DNA of 64,000 nt from an uncultured Sphingomonadaceae bacterium (lineage in GTDB: Bacteria > Pseudomonadota > Alphaproteobacteria > Sphingomonadales > Sphingomonadaceae): assembly GCA_947499975.1 (NCBI GenBank), contig CANMQE010000001.1, forward strand, positions 1,178,001 through 1,242,000, read 5' to 3'. Both the position numbers and the translations under genes were made by a program. The notes beneath the pieces are model-generated. The model ran no database searches. It was not told the DNA's origin and was given only the letters and a program-made list of their open reading frames with translations. Below are positions 43,241-52,866 of the stretch, in pieces. Within the stretch, counting starts at the first letter, position 1; each line of letters starts with the position of its first letter.

Positions 43241-44118
43241 TACGTGTTCTCCACCCAGTGCTTCAGCATGAAATGCGCGATGGCGGTGCGCGGCGGCGGG
43301 ACGAAGCTTTTCGCATCACCGCCGTTCGTCAGCGCATCCTCCACCTCACCGCGCGTGAACCAGCGCGCGTCTTCTATTTCGGTCTCGTCTATCGTCAGTT
43401 CGCGTCGGTCGGCAAAGCCGTGGCAGCCGATCATCAATTGCGAGGGGAAAGGCCAGGGCTGGCTGGCGATGTAGGACACATCGCGCACTGTCACGCCCAC
43501 TTCTTCCCACACCTCGCGCACCACGCCTTCCTCTATGCTTTCGCCGGGCTCGATAAAGCCTGCCAGCGCGGAATAGCTGCGCTGCGGCCAGCCCTTGCCG
43601 CGCCCCACCAGCAGTGCGCCGTCATGTTCCACCAGCATGATGGCAACCGGATCGACGCGCGGGAAATGAGACGCTTCGCAAGCCACGCAATTGCGCTGCC
43701 AGCCGCCCTTGGCAAGCTGCGTATCACCGCCGCATTGCGCACAGAATCGGTGCCGCGCGTGCCAGTCAGCAATGCTGCGCGCCCCGCCGAACAGCGCCAT
43801 CTCCTGATCCGGCAGTTGCAGCAGCGCCATCACCGTCTCGCGCATCGTAACCGCCTGGCGCATGTCGCCATCAGGCGGAACAGCCACGAACAGCGGCGCG
43901 CCATCCTTCAGGCCCAGGTACACCAGTTCCGCATCTGCGCCGACGGCGGAAAGGTCGGAGAACCGAAGGCTTCCACCCTCGATATGCGGCATGAGCCCAT
44001 CCAGCGACAGCAGCCGCGCATCGGGCCGCGCGCGCATTTCGGCCAGCTTCGCGGGATCGGCACGGGTATGGTCGTCACGATCCATGTCGTGCCCGGTAAA
44101 GGCGATCGGCTGCGCCAT
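43240..44118 (-). CDS. nudC: NAD(+) diphosphatase/RNA decapping hydrolase NudC
   Basis: 292 residues. An N-terminal NUDIX-like domain is followed by a zinc ribbon (FCAQCGGDTQLAKGGWQRNCVACEASHFPRVDP, four cysteines) and the Nudix box GFIEPGESIEEGVVREVWEEVGV, then the NudC-specific SQPWPFPSQLMIG. It hydrolyses NADH to NMNH and AMP and removes NAD caps from RNA. The ATG at 44118 overlaps the upstream serine hydrolase stop (TGATG). Confidence 0.95.
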   Translation of the reverse strand: MAQPIAFTGHDMDRDDHTRADPAKLAEMRARPDARLLSLDGLMPHIEGGSLRFSDLSAVGADAELVYLGLKDGAPLFVAVPPDGDMRQAVTMRETVMALLQLPDQEMALFGGARSIADWHARHRFCAQCGGDTQLAKGGWQRNCVACEASHFPRVDPVAIMLVEHDGALLVGRGKGWPQRSYSALAGFIEPGESIEEGVVREVWEEVGVTVRDVSYIASQPWPFPSQLMIGCHGFADRRELTIDETEIEDARWFTRGEVEDALTNGGDAKSFVPPPRTAIAHFMLKHWVENT

Positions 44119-45449
44119 CAGGCCGGCATCATCTGCATGGCATCCTGCGCAACCACCAGCGGAAAATCGCTTTGCACGTCGTAAGATTCGGCAGGCATGT
44201 ATTGGGTCATCAGATTGTGACGCAGGCCCAGCCGCATGTTCACCAGCCCCGCCGTGCCCGCCGCGCCGAACCAGCCGAACAGCCCTTCGGTTTCTCCCTG
44301 GCCCACGAGCCCTCCGGCACCGAAGCCGAAGGAGCGCCCGCCGGTCGCGAAACCGCCGTTGGATGCAAGCGTATCGGGAAATAGGTTGGAGGTGGCCATG
44401 CGCACGGCTTCCTCGCTGGCAATGCGGGTGCCCTCGATCTCGCCATAGCCCGCCAGCATCTGCAGAAACCTGTCGTAATCGCGCCCGGTGGAAACCAGAC
44501 CCGCCCCGCCGAAGGGGAAGGCGGGTTCATCGAGATAGACCGAACTGCGCGGCAGATCGACGGGCACGGGTATGCCGCCCAGCAGGAAGTAATTGGCGGT
44601 AAAGCGGTTCACATCATCGCGCGAAACGCGAAAGCCGGTGGAATCCATGCCGCAGGGAGTGAGAATGCGATCCTGCAGGAAACTGGCAAAATCCTGTCCC
44701 GACACCACTTCGATCACCCTGCCCAGCAGATCAAGGCCAACGGAATAGCTCCACCGTTCGCCTGGCTGATACACCAGCGGCATCTCTGCCAGCCCTTGCG
44801 CAAATGCCTCCAGGCTGGAGGCTGGCGTACCGCCGAAAATCTCCTGCGCGATGCGCATGTTGCTGATCTGCCCCGGCACGAGGCCGCGCTGGCGATAGGC
44901 GGCGCTGATCGGACCTTGCTGGATGATCGAATAGCCAAGCCCCGACGTGTGCGTCAGCAAATGACGGATGGTGATCGGGCGCGCAGCCGGTTCCAGATTG
45001 TCGCGCGTGATCGGCCCGTCATACTGGCGTTGCACCTGCATATTGGCGAATTCGGGGATAATGTCCGCCAGCGGCTGATCCAGCGACAGCAGGCCATCGT
45101 CGATGCACATTACCGTGGCGAGGCCGGTGATCGGCTTCGTCATGGAATAGATGCGGTAGATCGTATCGGGGCCAACCGTGCCCTGGCTATCGAAACTGCG
45201 GCCGCCCGCGGCAATCGTATCGGCCTCGTTCTGGCCCCAGCCCAGCGTGGCCACCATTCCGGCGACCTTCCCCTCCTGCACGTAACGCCGCACGAACTGG
45301 GCAACCGCGGGCCAGCGGTTCTGCGCATCCGTTCGCGCGAATGCCGGTGCGGAAAATGGCAGGGTGGCGGCGACTGCGCCCGCCCCGAAAACGGCAGACT
45401 GGCGCAGCACGGCGCGGCGGGAAAGTGCATCGGCAGATTGGTGAAGCAT
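44118..45449 (-). CDS. exported serine hydrolase (beta-lactamase/EstB-like family)
   Basis: 443 residues. The N-terminus has a twin-arginine-type signal (SRRAVLRQSAVFGAGAVAA). The beta-lactamase-related fold shows the S-x-x-K nucleophile in IYSMTKPITGLATVMC, a WSYSVGLDLLGRVIE stretch at the second motif position, and a C-terminal FGFGAGGLVGQGETEGLFGWFGAAGT. Members act as carboxylesterases or D-aminopeptidases rather than true beta-lactamases. ATG 45449 is chosen over 45485 because it directly precedes the twin-arginine signal. First gene of the operon with nudC and a FrnE-like gene. Confidence 0.88.
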   Translation of the reverse strand: MLHQSADALSRRAVLRQSAVFGAGAVAATLPFSAPAFARTDAQNRWPAVAQFVRRYVQEGKVAGMVATLGWGQNEADTIAAGGRSFDSQGTVGPDTIYRIYSMTKPITGLATVMCIDDGLLSLDQPLADIIPEFANMQVQRQYDGPITRDNLEPAARPITIRHLLTHTSGLGYSIIQQGPISAAYRQRGLVPGQISNMRIAQEIFGGTPASSLEAFAQGLAEMPLVYQPGERWSYSVGLDLLGRVIEVVSGQDFASFLQDRILTPCGMDSTGFRVSRDDVNRFTANYFLLGGIPVPVDLPRSSVYLDEPAFPFGGAGLVSTGRDYDRFLQMLAGYGEIEGTRIASEEAVRMATSNLFPDTLASNGGFATGGRSFGFGAGGLVGQGETEGLFGWFGAAGTAGLVNMRLGLRHNLMTQYMPAESYDVQSDFPLVVAQDAMQMMPA

Positions 45450-45551
45450 TGAAACTGGCGTCCTCGGCAAGGGTTGCGGGCGCAAGATCTACCGGCCCGA
45501 TCCGCGGGTCGCAACCTTGCAGGATCGTGCTGTATTGCCTATATATAACAC

Positions 45552-45773
45552 ATGCTGAACATCGTCTCCATTTTCATCGGCCTGCTTTCGCTGCTGATCG
45601 TCATTCCCGCGCAAATCCCCTTGCTGGGATGGGCCAACTGGCTGGCCTTGCCCATCGTCGCGGTGGGCGTGGTGGTCGGACAGCTCTCCAGCAGCAATGC
45701 CGGTCGCAATTTCTGCCTCGTCGTGCTGCTGCTGGCGGCGCTGCGCCTGATGATCGGCGGCGGAATTATCTAG
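45552..45773 (+). CDS. small membrane protein of unknown function (73 residues)
   Basis: Almost entirely hydrophobic: helices at about 3-22 (NIVSIFIGLLSLLIVIPAQI), 28-45 (NWLALPIVAVGVVVGQL) and 52-68, ending GGGII. No clear ribosome site precedes ATG 45552, but the sequence CTATATATAACA just upstream could be a promoter. The 3' end overlaps the convergent mutY by 4 bp. Function unknown. Confidence 0.65.
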   Translation: MLNIVSIFIGLLSLLIVIPAQIPLLGWANWLALPIVAVGVVVGQLSSSNAGRNFCLVVLLLAALRLMIGGGII

Positions 45774-46801
45774 TCGCGGCTGGCCAGCACCAGTTGTGCG
45801 GCCTTGGCAAACAGGGTGGGCAGGCCGGCATCGTCCAGCCGGGCGATCGGCCACCACTCCCCTTTTCCCTCTGGTTCTACCGTTCCGCCTGCGTGAACGG
45901 CAACGCCCAGTTCGATGTCGAAATGCGTGAAGCCGTGGCGCACCACCCCTGCCCCGCGCCATGCACCGCAGACAGGCGGTTCATCATTGCCATCACTGCG
46001 GGCTGACCACCCATCGTCAGGCAATGCGCGCATCCCGCCAAGCATTCCGGTGCCGGTCCTTTTCACCAGCCACACCGCACCCCCCCTCTCGATCCAGAAG
46101 GCGGTGCCCGTGCGACTGGGCTTGGGCTTTTTCTTCACCTTCACGGGCAGTTGCAGGGGATCACCCTCCATACGGCCGCGACAGTCGGCGGATAGCGGGC
46201 ACAGCAGGCACCGCGCATCGCGGGCGGTGCAGATCGTGGCGCCAAGATCCATCATCGCCTGCGCGAAATCGCCCGCGCGCCGGTCTGGCGTGATGGAATC
46301 GGTTGCCTCGCGGATCCGCGGGCGCGATCCCGGCAAGGGTTCGCGGATGGCGAAAAGGCGGGACACCACCCGCTCCACATTGGCATCCACCACCACCGCG
46401 CGCCGCCCGAAGGCGATGGCGGCGACGGCGGCAGCGGTGTAGGCGCCCAACCCCGGCAGCTTGCGCAATTCCTCTTCCGTTTCGGGAAAGCCGCCGCGCT
46501 CTGCCACTTCGGCTGCACATTTCACCAGGTTGCGGGCACGCGAGTAATATCCCAGCCCCGCCCACGCCGCCATCACATCTTCTGGCAATGCCGCTGCCAG
46601 CGCCTCCACCGTGGGCCATGTTTCGGTGAACCGCGTGAAATAGGGCGCGACGGCGGCCACCGTGGTCTGCTGCAGCATAACCTCCGAAAGCCACACGCGG
46701 TACGGATCGGGCGGAGGCGTTCCGGGTGCAGCGCGCCATGGGAGGGCCCGCGCGTGGGCATCATACCATTCAAGAAGTCGTGCGGATATGGTGGCGGTCA
46801 C
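45770..46801 (-). CDS. mutY: A/G-specific adenine DNA glycosylase MutY
   Basis: 343-residue base-excision repair enzyme removing A opposite 8-oxoG. Motifs: ALPWRAAPGTPPPDPYRVWLSEVMLQQTTV, the helix-hairpin-helix LPGLGAYTAAAVAAIAFG with catalytic Asp in VVVDANVERVVSRLFA, the [4Fe-4S] cysteines in ICTARDARCLLCPLSADC, and a C-terminal NUDIX-like 8-oxoG recognition domain. GTG at 46801 is the start. It diverges from the DciA-like gene. Confidence 0.95.
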   Translation of the reverse strand: MTATISARLLEWYDAHARALPWRAAPGTPPPDPYRVWLSEVMLQQTTVAAVAPYFTRFTETWPTVEALAAALPEDVMAAWAGLGYYSRARNLVKCAAEVAERGGFPETEEELRKLPGLGAYTAAAVAAIAFGRRAVVVDANVERVVSRLFAIREPLPGSRPRIREATDSITPDRRAGDFAQAMMDLGATICTARDARCLLCPLSADCRGRMEGDPLQLPVKVKKKPKPSRTGTAFWIERGGAVWLVKRTGTGMLGGMRALPDDGWSARSDGNDEPPVCGAWRGAGVVRHGFTHFDIELGVAVHAGGTVEPEGKGEWWPIARLDDAGLPTLFAKAAQLVLASRD

Positions 46802-46830
46802 GGCGCGGCTATGCCATGGGTGGCGGCCTC

Positions 46831-47403
46831 ATGGAACGCGATACGCCACCTAAATCGGGGAAGAGTGCGAAGGGCACGACCGGCAAGCCGAAGGGCAAGG
46901 CGGCAAAGCCCTATCAGCGCCCGCGCGGCGGCCCGGCAAGGCCGGTGTCGGAGCTTGTCCCGCAGATCGGGCGCGCGGCTTTCCGCCGTTATGGCTTCGT
47001 CCAGTCCAGCGTCGTCACCCGCTGGAACGAGATCGTGGGAGAGCACCACGCCAAGGTCTGCTCGCCCGAAAGCATCCGCTTCGCACCCGGCGAGAAGAGC
47101 GATGGCATCCTGCAACTGGTGGTGCTGCCTGCCCATGCGCCGCTGATCCAGCACGTGATCCCCGAAATCATGGAGCGGGTGAACCGCTTTTTCGGCTATC
47201 GCGCGGTGGCGCGGGTGAAGATGCGGCAAGGCGCGGTTAAGCCGCCTGCTGCTGTAGAGAAACGCAAGGCACCCCCGTCGCTCAAGCCCATCCCGATGGA
47301 ACTGGGCGACAGCCTGCGCGATATCGGCGATCCCGAATTGCGCGCCGTGTTGGAATCTCTGGCGCGATCGGTCGCGCAAAAGGAAGAGGACGAGAGTACA
47401 TGA
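46831..47403 (+). CDS. DciA-like DUF721 protein
   Basis: 190 residues: a basic, disordered N-terminus (KSGKSAKGTTGKPKGKAAK), then the DUF721 domain (FRRYGFVQSSVVTRWNEIVGEHHAKVCSPESIRF, GILQLVVLPAHAPLIQHVIPEIMERVNRFFGYRAVARVKMRQG) with a C-terminal tail. DciA is the ancestral replicative-helicase (DnaB) loader in bacteria lacking DnaC, so this is the likely role. ATG 46831 or 46816 are possible starts. It overlaps the dsbA start by 4 bp. Confidence 0.85.
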   Translation: MERDTPPKSGKSAKGTTGKPKGKAAKPYQRPRGGPARPVSELVPQIGRAAFRRYGFVQSSVVTRWNEIVGEHHAKVCSPESIRFAPGEKSDGILQLVVLPAHAPLIQHVIPEIMERVNRFFGYRAVARVKMRQGAVKPPAAVEKRKAPPSLKPIPMELGDSLRDIGDPELRAVLESLARSVAQKEEDEST

Positions 47404-48083
47404 AGCGTATCCTGGCCGCTTTGGCGCTGGCCTGCACCATTCCCGCCGCGCCCGCCCTGGCGCAGAACTGGAACGCCGAGATCACCGAAACCCAGCAGGG
47501 ATACCGCGTGGGCAACCCCGACGCGCCGCTGCAACTGGTGGAATTCATCAGCTACACCTGCCCGCACTGCGCCCATTTCGAGCGCGATGCCGAGGCGGAA
47601 CTGCGCTATCACTACGTCCACGAAGGGTTTGCCGCGGTGGAAGTGCGCCACATGATCCGCAACCCTGTCGACCTGACAGCCGCACTGCTTACCGAATGCG
47701 GCGATCCCTCGCGCTTCTTCGACAATCACAAGGCCGTGCTGGCCACGCAGGATGAATGGATGGAGCGCGCGCGCGGACTGTCGGAGGGGCAGATGGCCCG
47801 CTGGCAGAGCGGCGCGATGGGCAGCCGGATGCGCGCCATCGCATCCGATCTGGAGCTCGATGAACTGATGGAGAAGCGCGGCTATTCCGTCAGCGAGATC
47901 GACGCCTGCCTCACCGACCAGTCGGCAGCGATGGCCATCGCCGAACTTTCGCAGAGCAATGTGGAAGAATACAACGTGCCCGGCACGCCCAGCTTCGTGC
48001 TGAACGGCAGCCTGCTGGACGGTGTCCACACCTGGGAAGCCCTGCGTGAAGACCTTGTGGCCGCGCGGCAGGAAAGCGAATAG
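47400..48083 (+). CDS. DsbA-family periplasmic thiol oxidoreductase
   Basis: 227 residues with a signal peptide (MKRILAALALACTIPAAPAL) and a thioredoxin/DsbA domain bearing Cys54-Pro-His-Cys57 (EFISYTCPHCAHF), the classic DsbA active site, and a cis-Pro loop in NVPGTPSFVLNG. It introduces disulfides into periplasmic proteins. It overlaps the DciA-like gene by 4 bp and is followed by a second DsbA-like gene and smc, an order conserved in sphingomonads. Confidence 0.9.
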   Translation: MKRILAALALACTIPAAPALAQNWNAEITETQQGYRVGNPDAPLQLVEFISYTCPHCAHFERDAEAELRYHYVHEGFAAVEVRHMIRNPVDLTAALLTECGDPSRFFDNHKAVLATQDEWMERARGLSEGQMARWQSGAMGSRMRAIASDLELDELMEKRGYSVSEIDACLTDQSAAMAIAELSQSNVEEYNVPGTPSFVLNGSLLDGVHTWEALREDLVAARQESE

Positions 48084-48218
48084 GGGACAACCCTGTGCAA
48101 AAGCGGTGAATCGACGCTATCGCCGCTTTGCAAACCAAAAACACACCGGTTTAATCCCTTTCTACGCATGTAGTGCGCATTGGGGGAAGACCGGACAGAT
48201 CATGACGGAAGACACACC

Positions 48219-48977
48219 ATGACCATTTCGCGCAATTTCGCCTTCACCACCCTTGCTGCGCCGCTGGCGCTGGCGCTGGCCGCATGTGGCGGCGATGCGG
48301 AGGCGGACATGCCTTCCGGCGAGCCGATCGATGCCGTTCCTGCACCCGATGGCCAATCGTGGACCGATATTGTCGAAGTGACCGATTCCGACGGCTATCT
48401 GATCGGCAATCCCGATGCGCCGCTGAAGCTGATCGAATATGCGTCCCTCACCTGCGGCGCCTGCGCCAATTTCGCGCAGACCGGTGCCGATCAGCTGAAG
48501 GACGATTACGTTTCCACCGGTGCTGTCTCCTTTGAACTGCGCAACCAGGTGCACAACACCTTCGATCTCACGCTGGCCGCGCTGGCGCGTTGCTCCGCTC
48601 CTGAAAGCTTCCACCCGCTGGCACAGCAGGTGTGGACGAACTTCAACGGTGTGATGGGCCAGATGCAGGGCGCGCAGTCGCAGCTTTCCAACGTGGGCGA
48701 TCTGCCGGAAGACCAGCGCTTCATCGCGATCGCCGATGCCGCCGGTTTCCTCGATTTCTTCGCCGCGCGCGGGGTCAGCCGCGATCAGGCAGAGGCATGC
48801 CTCGCCGATAGCGATGCGGTGATGGCCATTGCCGACCGTTCGACCCAGCAATCCGATGAACTGGGCGTCGATTCCACCCCCACCTTCATCCTCAACGGCC
48901 GCGTTCTTGAACAGCGCAGCTGGGATGATCTGGAAGCCGTCCTGCAGGAAGCAGGCGCGCGGCCAGCCGAAGGCTGA
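48219..48977 (+). CDS. DsbA-like thioredoxin-domain lipoprotein
   Basis: 252 residues. The N-terminus ends in a lipobox (LALALAAC, lipidation at Cys23), followed by an acidic linker and a thioredoxin-fold domain with Cys80-Gly-Ala-Cys83 (YASLTCGACANF), a DsbA/DsbG-like variant, and a cis-Pro loop DSTPTFILNGR. It is a paralogue of the preceding DsbA gene with a different active-site dipeptide and a membrane anchor, which suggests a different partner or a reductase/isomerase role. ATG 48219 is preferred over upstream frames. Confidence 0.85.
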   Translation: MTISRNFAFTTLAAPLALALAACGGDAEADMPSGEPIDAVPAPDGQSWTDIVEVTDSDGYLIGNPDAPLKLIEYASLTCGACANFAQTGADQLKDDYVSTGAVSFELRNQVHNTFDLTLAALARCSAPESFHPLAQQVWTNFNGVMGQMQGAQSQLSNVGDLPEDQRFIAIADAAGFLDFFAARGVSRDQAEACLADSDAVMAIADRSTQQSDELGVDSTPTFILNGRVLEQRSWDDLEAVLQEAGARPAEG

Positions 48978-48994
48978 GGCTGGCGCTGGCGCTT

Positions 48995-51900
48995 ATGGAG
49001 TTTCGCAAGCTACGCGTCAGCGGCTTCAAGAGCTTCGTAGAGCCCGTAGAACTTCGCATAGAGCCGGGTCTGACCGGTGTCGTCGGCCCCAATGGCTGCG
49101 GCAAATCCAACGTGCTGGAAGCCATCCGCTGGGTGATGGGGGAGAATTCCCCCAAGTCCATGCGATCGGGCGGCATGGAAGACGTGATTTTCGCCGGCAC
49201 CGCCAACCGCCCGCCGCGCGATTTTGCCGAGGTGGTGCTGCACGCCGTCGATGACGACGGCGAACCGCTGGACGTAACCCGCCGGATAGAGCGTGGCGCG
49301 GGCAGCGCCTATCGCCTGAACGGCGACGACGTTCGTGCCAAGGACGTGTCCCTGCTGTTCGCCGATGCCGCCACCGGCGCGCACAGCCCCGCGCTGGTGA
49401 GCCAAGGGAAGATCGCCCAGGTCATCGCCGCAAAGCCCACCGAACGGCGCATGATGCTGGAGGAAGCGGCAGGTATTGCCGGCCTCCACGTGCGCCGACG
49501 CGATGCCGAGAGCAAGCTGCGCAGCACCGAGAAGAACCTGGAGCGGCTGGAAGACCTGATGGCCGGCCTGGATTCGCAGATCGGCTCGCTGCGACGGCAG
49601 GCCAAGCAGGCAGAACGCTACAAAAAACTCTCCGACGAGATCCGCGTGGCGGAGGCGCGGCTGGTGTTCGCCCGCTGGCGCGATGCCGCCGCCGCTGCGG
49701 AGACAGCTCGCGGTCAGGCCAAGGGCGCGGACGACAAGGTGGCAGAGGCGCAAGCCTCGGCAAAAGAGGCCCAGAAGGCGCAGGCCGCCTTGGCCGAGAG
49801 CCTTCATGAATTGCGCGACGAACTGGCGGACCGGCGTGACGATGCCAGCGCGCATGGCCACCGCATGGCCGCCCTGTCCAGCCAGCTGGAAGCTGCCGAA
49901 GACAGGCTGAAAGACCTCGACCGGCAGAAGGTGCGGCTGGAAGAAGACCGCGTCGACGCCGACCGCATGACGCGCGATGCCGCCAACGCGCTGAAGGAAC
50001 TCGAATCCGCGCTCGACAAGGGTGCAAGGGAACTCGTTACCGATGAGGAGAAGCGCCCCGACATCGCCAGGGCCGTGGAAAAGGCGGAGAGCGAGGGCCG
50101 CAAGGCCGAACTCGCGCTGGCGAAGGCCACGGCGGATCACGCCGGAGTGGAAGCCGAATGGCGCGTGGCCGAGGCGGAAATTTCGCAGGCGCAATCGCGG
50201 GTGGACCGGCTGGAGGCGGAAGCCCGCCGGCTTGAGGACCAGCGCGCAGCCCTGCTTGGCGAAACCGATCCCGAAGAGGATGTCGCTGCCGCGCAGACCC
50301 GCGTCGAGGAAACGCAGGCGCAAACCGCGCGCCTTCGCGAGGCCCTGGAAACCGCCCGCGCTCGCAAGGATGATCTTGCCTCCGCCCGCGACGAGGCGGC
50401 CTCCGCCCTCTCCACCGCCAAGGCCGAACTGGCGGGGATCGAACGCGAATGGCAGGCGCTGAAGCGGGATCGTGAAGCCCGCGAGAGGCAGAAAAAGGGC
50501 GGTCACGGCCTGCCCGCCGCACTGGACAGGATTTCCGCCGAACCCGGCTTCGAACGCGCGCTTGCCGCCGCGCTGGGCCGCGATGCCAAGGCGCCGCTGG
50601 GCACCCCCGAAGGCAAGGCCGAAGGCCGCTTCTGGACAGGGTCCAGGGTGCCGAAAAAGGTTGCCGACAGCCTGGCCGATCACGTCCGCGAATGTCCCGA
50701 TGAGCTCTCCGCCCGCCTCGCGCTGGTGCACGTAGTGGAAGCAGACGACGAGCGCGACCTTGGCCCCGGCGAATGGCTGGTGACGAAGGACGGCTTCCTG
50801 CGCCGCTGGGACGGTTTCGTGGCCCGCGGCGAAGGCGCGGCAGAGGCCGCCCGGCTGGAAGCGGACAACCGCTTTGCCGCGCTGGAAGGCCAGCTCCCCG
50901 ATCTCCGCAGCGCCGTGGAGAGCGCCCTCTCCGCACAGGAAACGGCGCAGGCCGACCTATCCGATCTGCAACGCGATCTGGTGGCGCAGGAACGCGGCAT
51001 CGGCGAGGCGGCAGAGGCGGAGCGGCAGGCGCTTCGCTCTCTGGATCAGGCAGAGGCGCGCCGCGAACGGCTGGCCGCGCGGAGGGAGGAACTGGCGAAC
51101 AGCGGCAAGGATCTGCAGGAGCAGCGCGAAGCCGCTCAGGCCGATCTTGAAAGCGCGAAGGCGAAAAAGGCCGAGCTTCCCGATCCCGAGAGCGGGCGTG
51201 CGGCACTGGAGGTCTCGCGCACCAGGAACGAGGCGGCGCGAGAGGCCGCACAGTCCGCAGCCGCCGCGCTGGCCGTGCATGACCAGGCGCTGGCCGTGGC
51301 GCGCGAACGGGTGGCAACGCAGCGCAAGGACATGGCCGCATGGCAGGCGCGCGCGGGCGATGCCGCCAATCGCCTTGCCGGTATGGAAGCGCGGTTCGAG
51401 GAGATCGCCGAGGAACGCGCCGTCATCGCCGCCAAGCCTGCCGGCCTGATCAAGGAGATCGAGGGCGGAGAAGCCGTGCGTGCGCGGCTGACCGAGGAAC
51501 TGGCGAAAGCGGAGGCCGCCGTGCGCGAGGCCGAGGAACAGGCCCGCGCCGCCGACGCGAAGCTGACTGAGGTCAACGAGGCGCTTTCCACTGCGCGCGA
51601 GGAGCGGGCCACTCTGGCCACGCGGGCGGAAAACGAGGAACAGCGCCGCGAAGAAATGGCGCGGCTTTCGGGCGAACGGTTCCAGTCCCCGCCTCCGCTG
51701 CTGCCGGGCAAGTTCGAATTCGAAGAAAACACGGTGAAGGATTCCGCTGCCGAGAACGAGGAGATGGACCGCCTCACCGCCAGCCGCGAACGCATCGGTC
51801 CCGTCAACCTCGTCGCCGCCGAGGAACTGGAGCGGATTGAGGCAGAACACGGAGCCAGCGCGCAGGAACAGGCCGAGCTGGCCGAAGCCGTGTCGCGCCT

Positions 51901-52417
51901 GCGCGGCAGTATCGGCAATCTCAACCGCGAGGGCCGCGAACGCCTGCGCGCCGCGTTCGAGGAAGTGGACGGCCATTTCCGCAAGCTGTTCAGCCGGTTG
52001 TTCGAAGGCGGACAGGCGCACCTGGCGATGGTGGACAGCGACGATCCGCTGGAAGCTGGCCTCGAAATCTATGCCCAGCCGCCGGGCAAGCGCCTGCAAT
52101 CGCTCAGCCTGCTGTCAGGCGGCGAACAGGCGTTGACAGCCACCGCGCTGATCTTCGCGCTGTTCCTGACGAACCCCGCCCCGATCTGCGTGCTGGACGA
52201 AGTGGACGCCCCGCTGGACGACGCCAATATCGAACGCTTCTGCGACCTGCTGGACGCCATGAACCGCGACACCAAGACCCGCTATCTCATCGTCACCCAC
52301 AACGCCGTCACCATGAGCCGCATGCACCGCCTGTTCGGCGTGACGATGGTGGAACGCGGTGTCTCCCGGCTGGTGAGCGTGGATCTGGGCGAAGCGGAGG
52401 CGATGGCGGCGGAGTGA
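48995..52417 (+). CDS. smc: chromosome segregation protein SMC
   Basis: 1140-residue condensin ATPase. The N-terminal head has Walker A GPNGCGKSN (about 31-39) and the conserved VMGENSPKSMRSGGMEDVIFAG. Long coiled coils of Ala/Glu/Arg-rich sequence flank a hinge around residues 500-620. The C-terminal head has the signature LLSGGEQALTA and Walker B CVLDEVDAPLDDAN. It loads with ScpAB to organise replicated origins. ATG 48995 lies 17 bp after the DsbA-like stop. Confidence 0.96.
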   Translation: MEFRKLRVSGFKSFVEPVELRIEPGLTGVVGPNGCGKSNVLEAIRWVMGENSPKSMRSGGMEDVIFAGTANRPPRDFAEVVLHAVDDDGEPLDVTRRIERGAGSAYRLNGDDVRAKDVSLLFADAATGAHSPALVSQGKIAQVIAAKPTERRMMLEEAAGIAGLHVRRRDAESKLRSTEKNLERLEDLMAGLDSQIGSLRRQAKQAERYKKLSDEIRVAEARLVFARWRDAAAAAETARGQAKGADDKVAEAQASAKEAQKAQAALAESLHELRDELADRRDDASAHGHRMAALSSQLEAAEDRLKDLDRQKVRLEEDRVDADRMTRDAANALKELESALDKGARELVTDEEKRPDIARAVEKAESEGRKAELALAKATADHAGVEAEWRVAEAEISQAQSRVDRLEAEARRLEDQRAALLGETDPEEDVAAAQTRVEETQAQTARLREALETARARKDDLASARDEAASALSTAKAELAGIEREWQALKRDREARERQKKGGHGLPAALDRISAEPGFERALAAALGRDAKAPLGTPEGKAEGRFWTGSRVPKKVADSLADHVRECPDELSARLALVHVVEADDERDLGPGEWLVTKDGFLRRWDGFVARGEGAAEAARLEADNRFAALEGQLPDLRSAVESALSAQETAQADLSDLQRDLVAQERGIGEAAEAERQALRSLDQAEARRERLAARREELANSGKDLQEQREAAQADLESAKAKKAELPDPESGRAALEVSRTRNEAAREAAQSAAAALAVHDQALAVARERVATQRKDMAAWQARAGDAANRLAGMEARFEEIAEERAVIAAKPAGLIKEIEGGEAVRARLTEELAKAEAAVREAEEQARAADAKLTEVNEALSTAREERATLATRAENEEQRREEMARLSGERFQSPPPLLPGKFEFEENTVKDSAAENEEMDRLTASRERIGPVNLVAAEELERIEAEHGASAQEQAELAEAVSRLRGSIGNLNREGRERLRAAFEEVDGHFRKLFSRLFEGGQAHLAMVDSDDPLEAGLEIYAQPPGKRLQSLSLLSGGEQALTATALIFALFLTNPAPICVLDEVDAPLDDANIERFCDLLDAMNRDTKTRYLIVTHNAVTMSRMHRLFGVTMVERGVSRLVSVDLGEAEAMAAE

Positions 52418-52433
52418 TGGCAGCGGCGCCGCA

Positions 52434-52826
52434 TTAACGATAGCGTTGCTTCCATTTCTCATAAAACGAATAAACACCGACGCAGATCAATGCGATCCCT
52501 GCGGTGATCGATCCCCAATTGGTCTCTACGCGGGAGGTGTGGACAGCCATAGCGGTCATTAAGATGCCGAAGAATACAAGAAAGACTTCAAGCAAAAAGT
52601 GAGCGACCCGCTCACCGTCATGCATTTCGTCCCAATCAAGAAGGGGGCTCAGATCGGGCTCCGTTGGTGATTTATCGAAAAACGCGGGACCAAATAACAG
52701 TCCGAGAACAAAGAGCATGATAGCGTCAAAGGTATCATACGGTGCGGACCACCAGATGAATATTCCGCCAACTGCCAAAACTGAAAGCTTGCTAAAAGCC
52801 TTCAATAGTGATGATTTGCTTGGCAT
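52434..52826 (-). CDS. small membrane protein of unknown function (130 residues)
   Basis: Three to four hydrophobic segments (LSVLAVGGIFIWW, AIMLFVLGLLFGPAFF, FLLEVFLVFFGILMTAMAV, ITAGIALICVGVYSF) around an acidic loop (DKSPTEPDLSPLLDWDEMHDGE). I recognise no family. The sequence is clearly A/T-richer than both smc and soxR, a hint of separate origin. It converges on smc with a 16-bp gap. Confidence 0.6.
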   Translation of the reverse strand: MPSKSSLLKAFSKLSVLAVGGIFIWWSAPYDTFDAIMLFVLGLLFGPAFFDKSPTEPDLSPLLDWDEMHDGERVAHFLLEVFLVFFGILMTAMAVHTSRVETNWGSITAGIALICVGVYSFYEKWKQRYR

Positions 52827-52866
52827 TGCTCACGCCTAATGAACCGGCGTTCAATGCGCAACTAGC

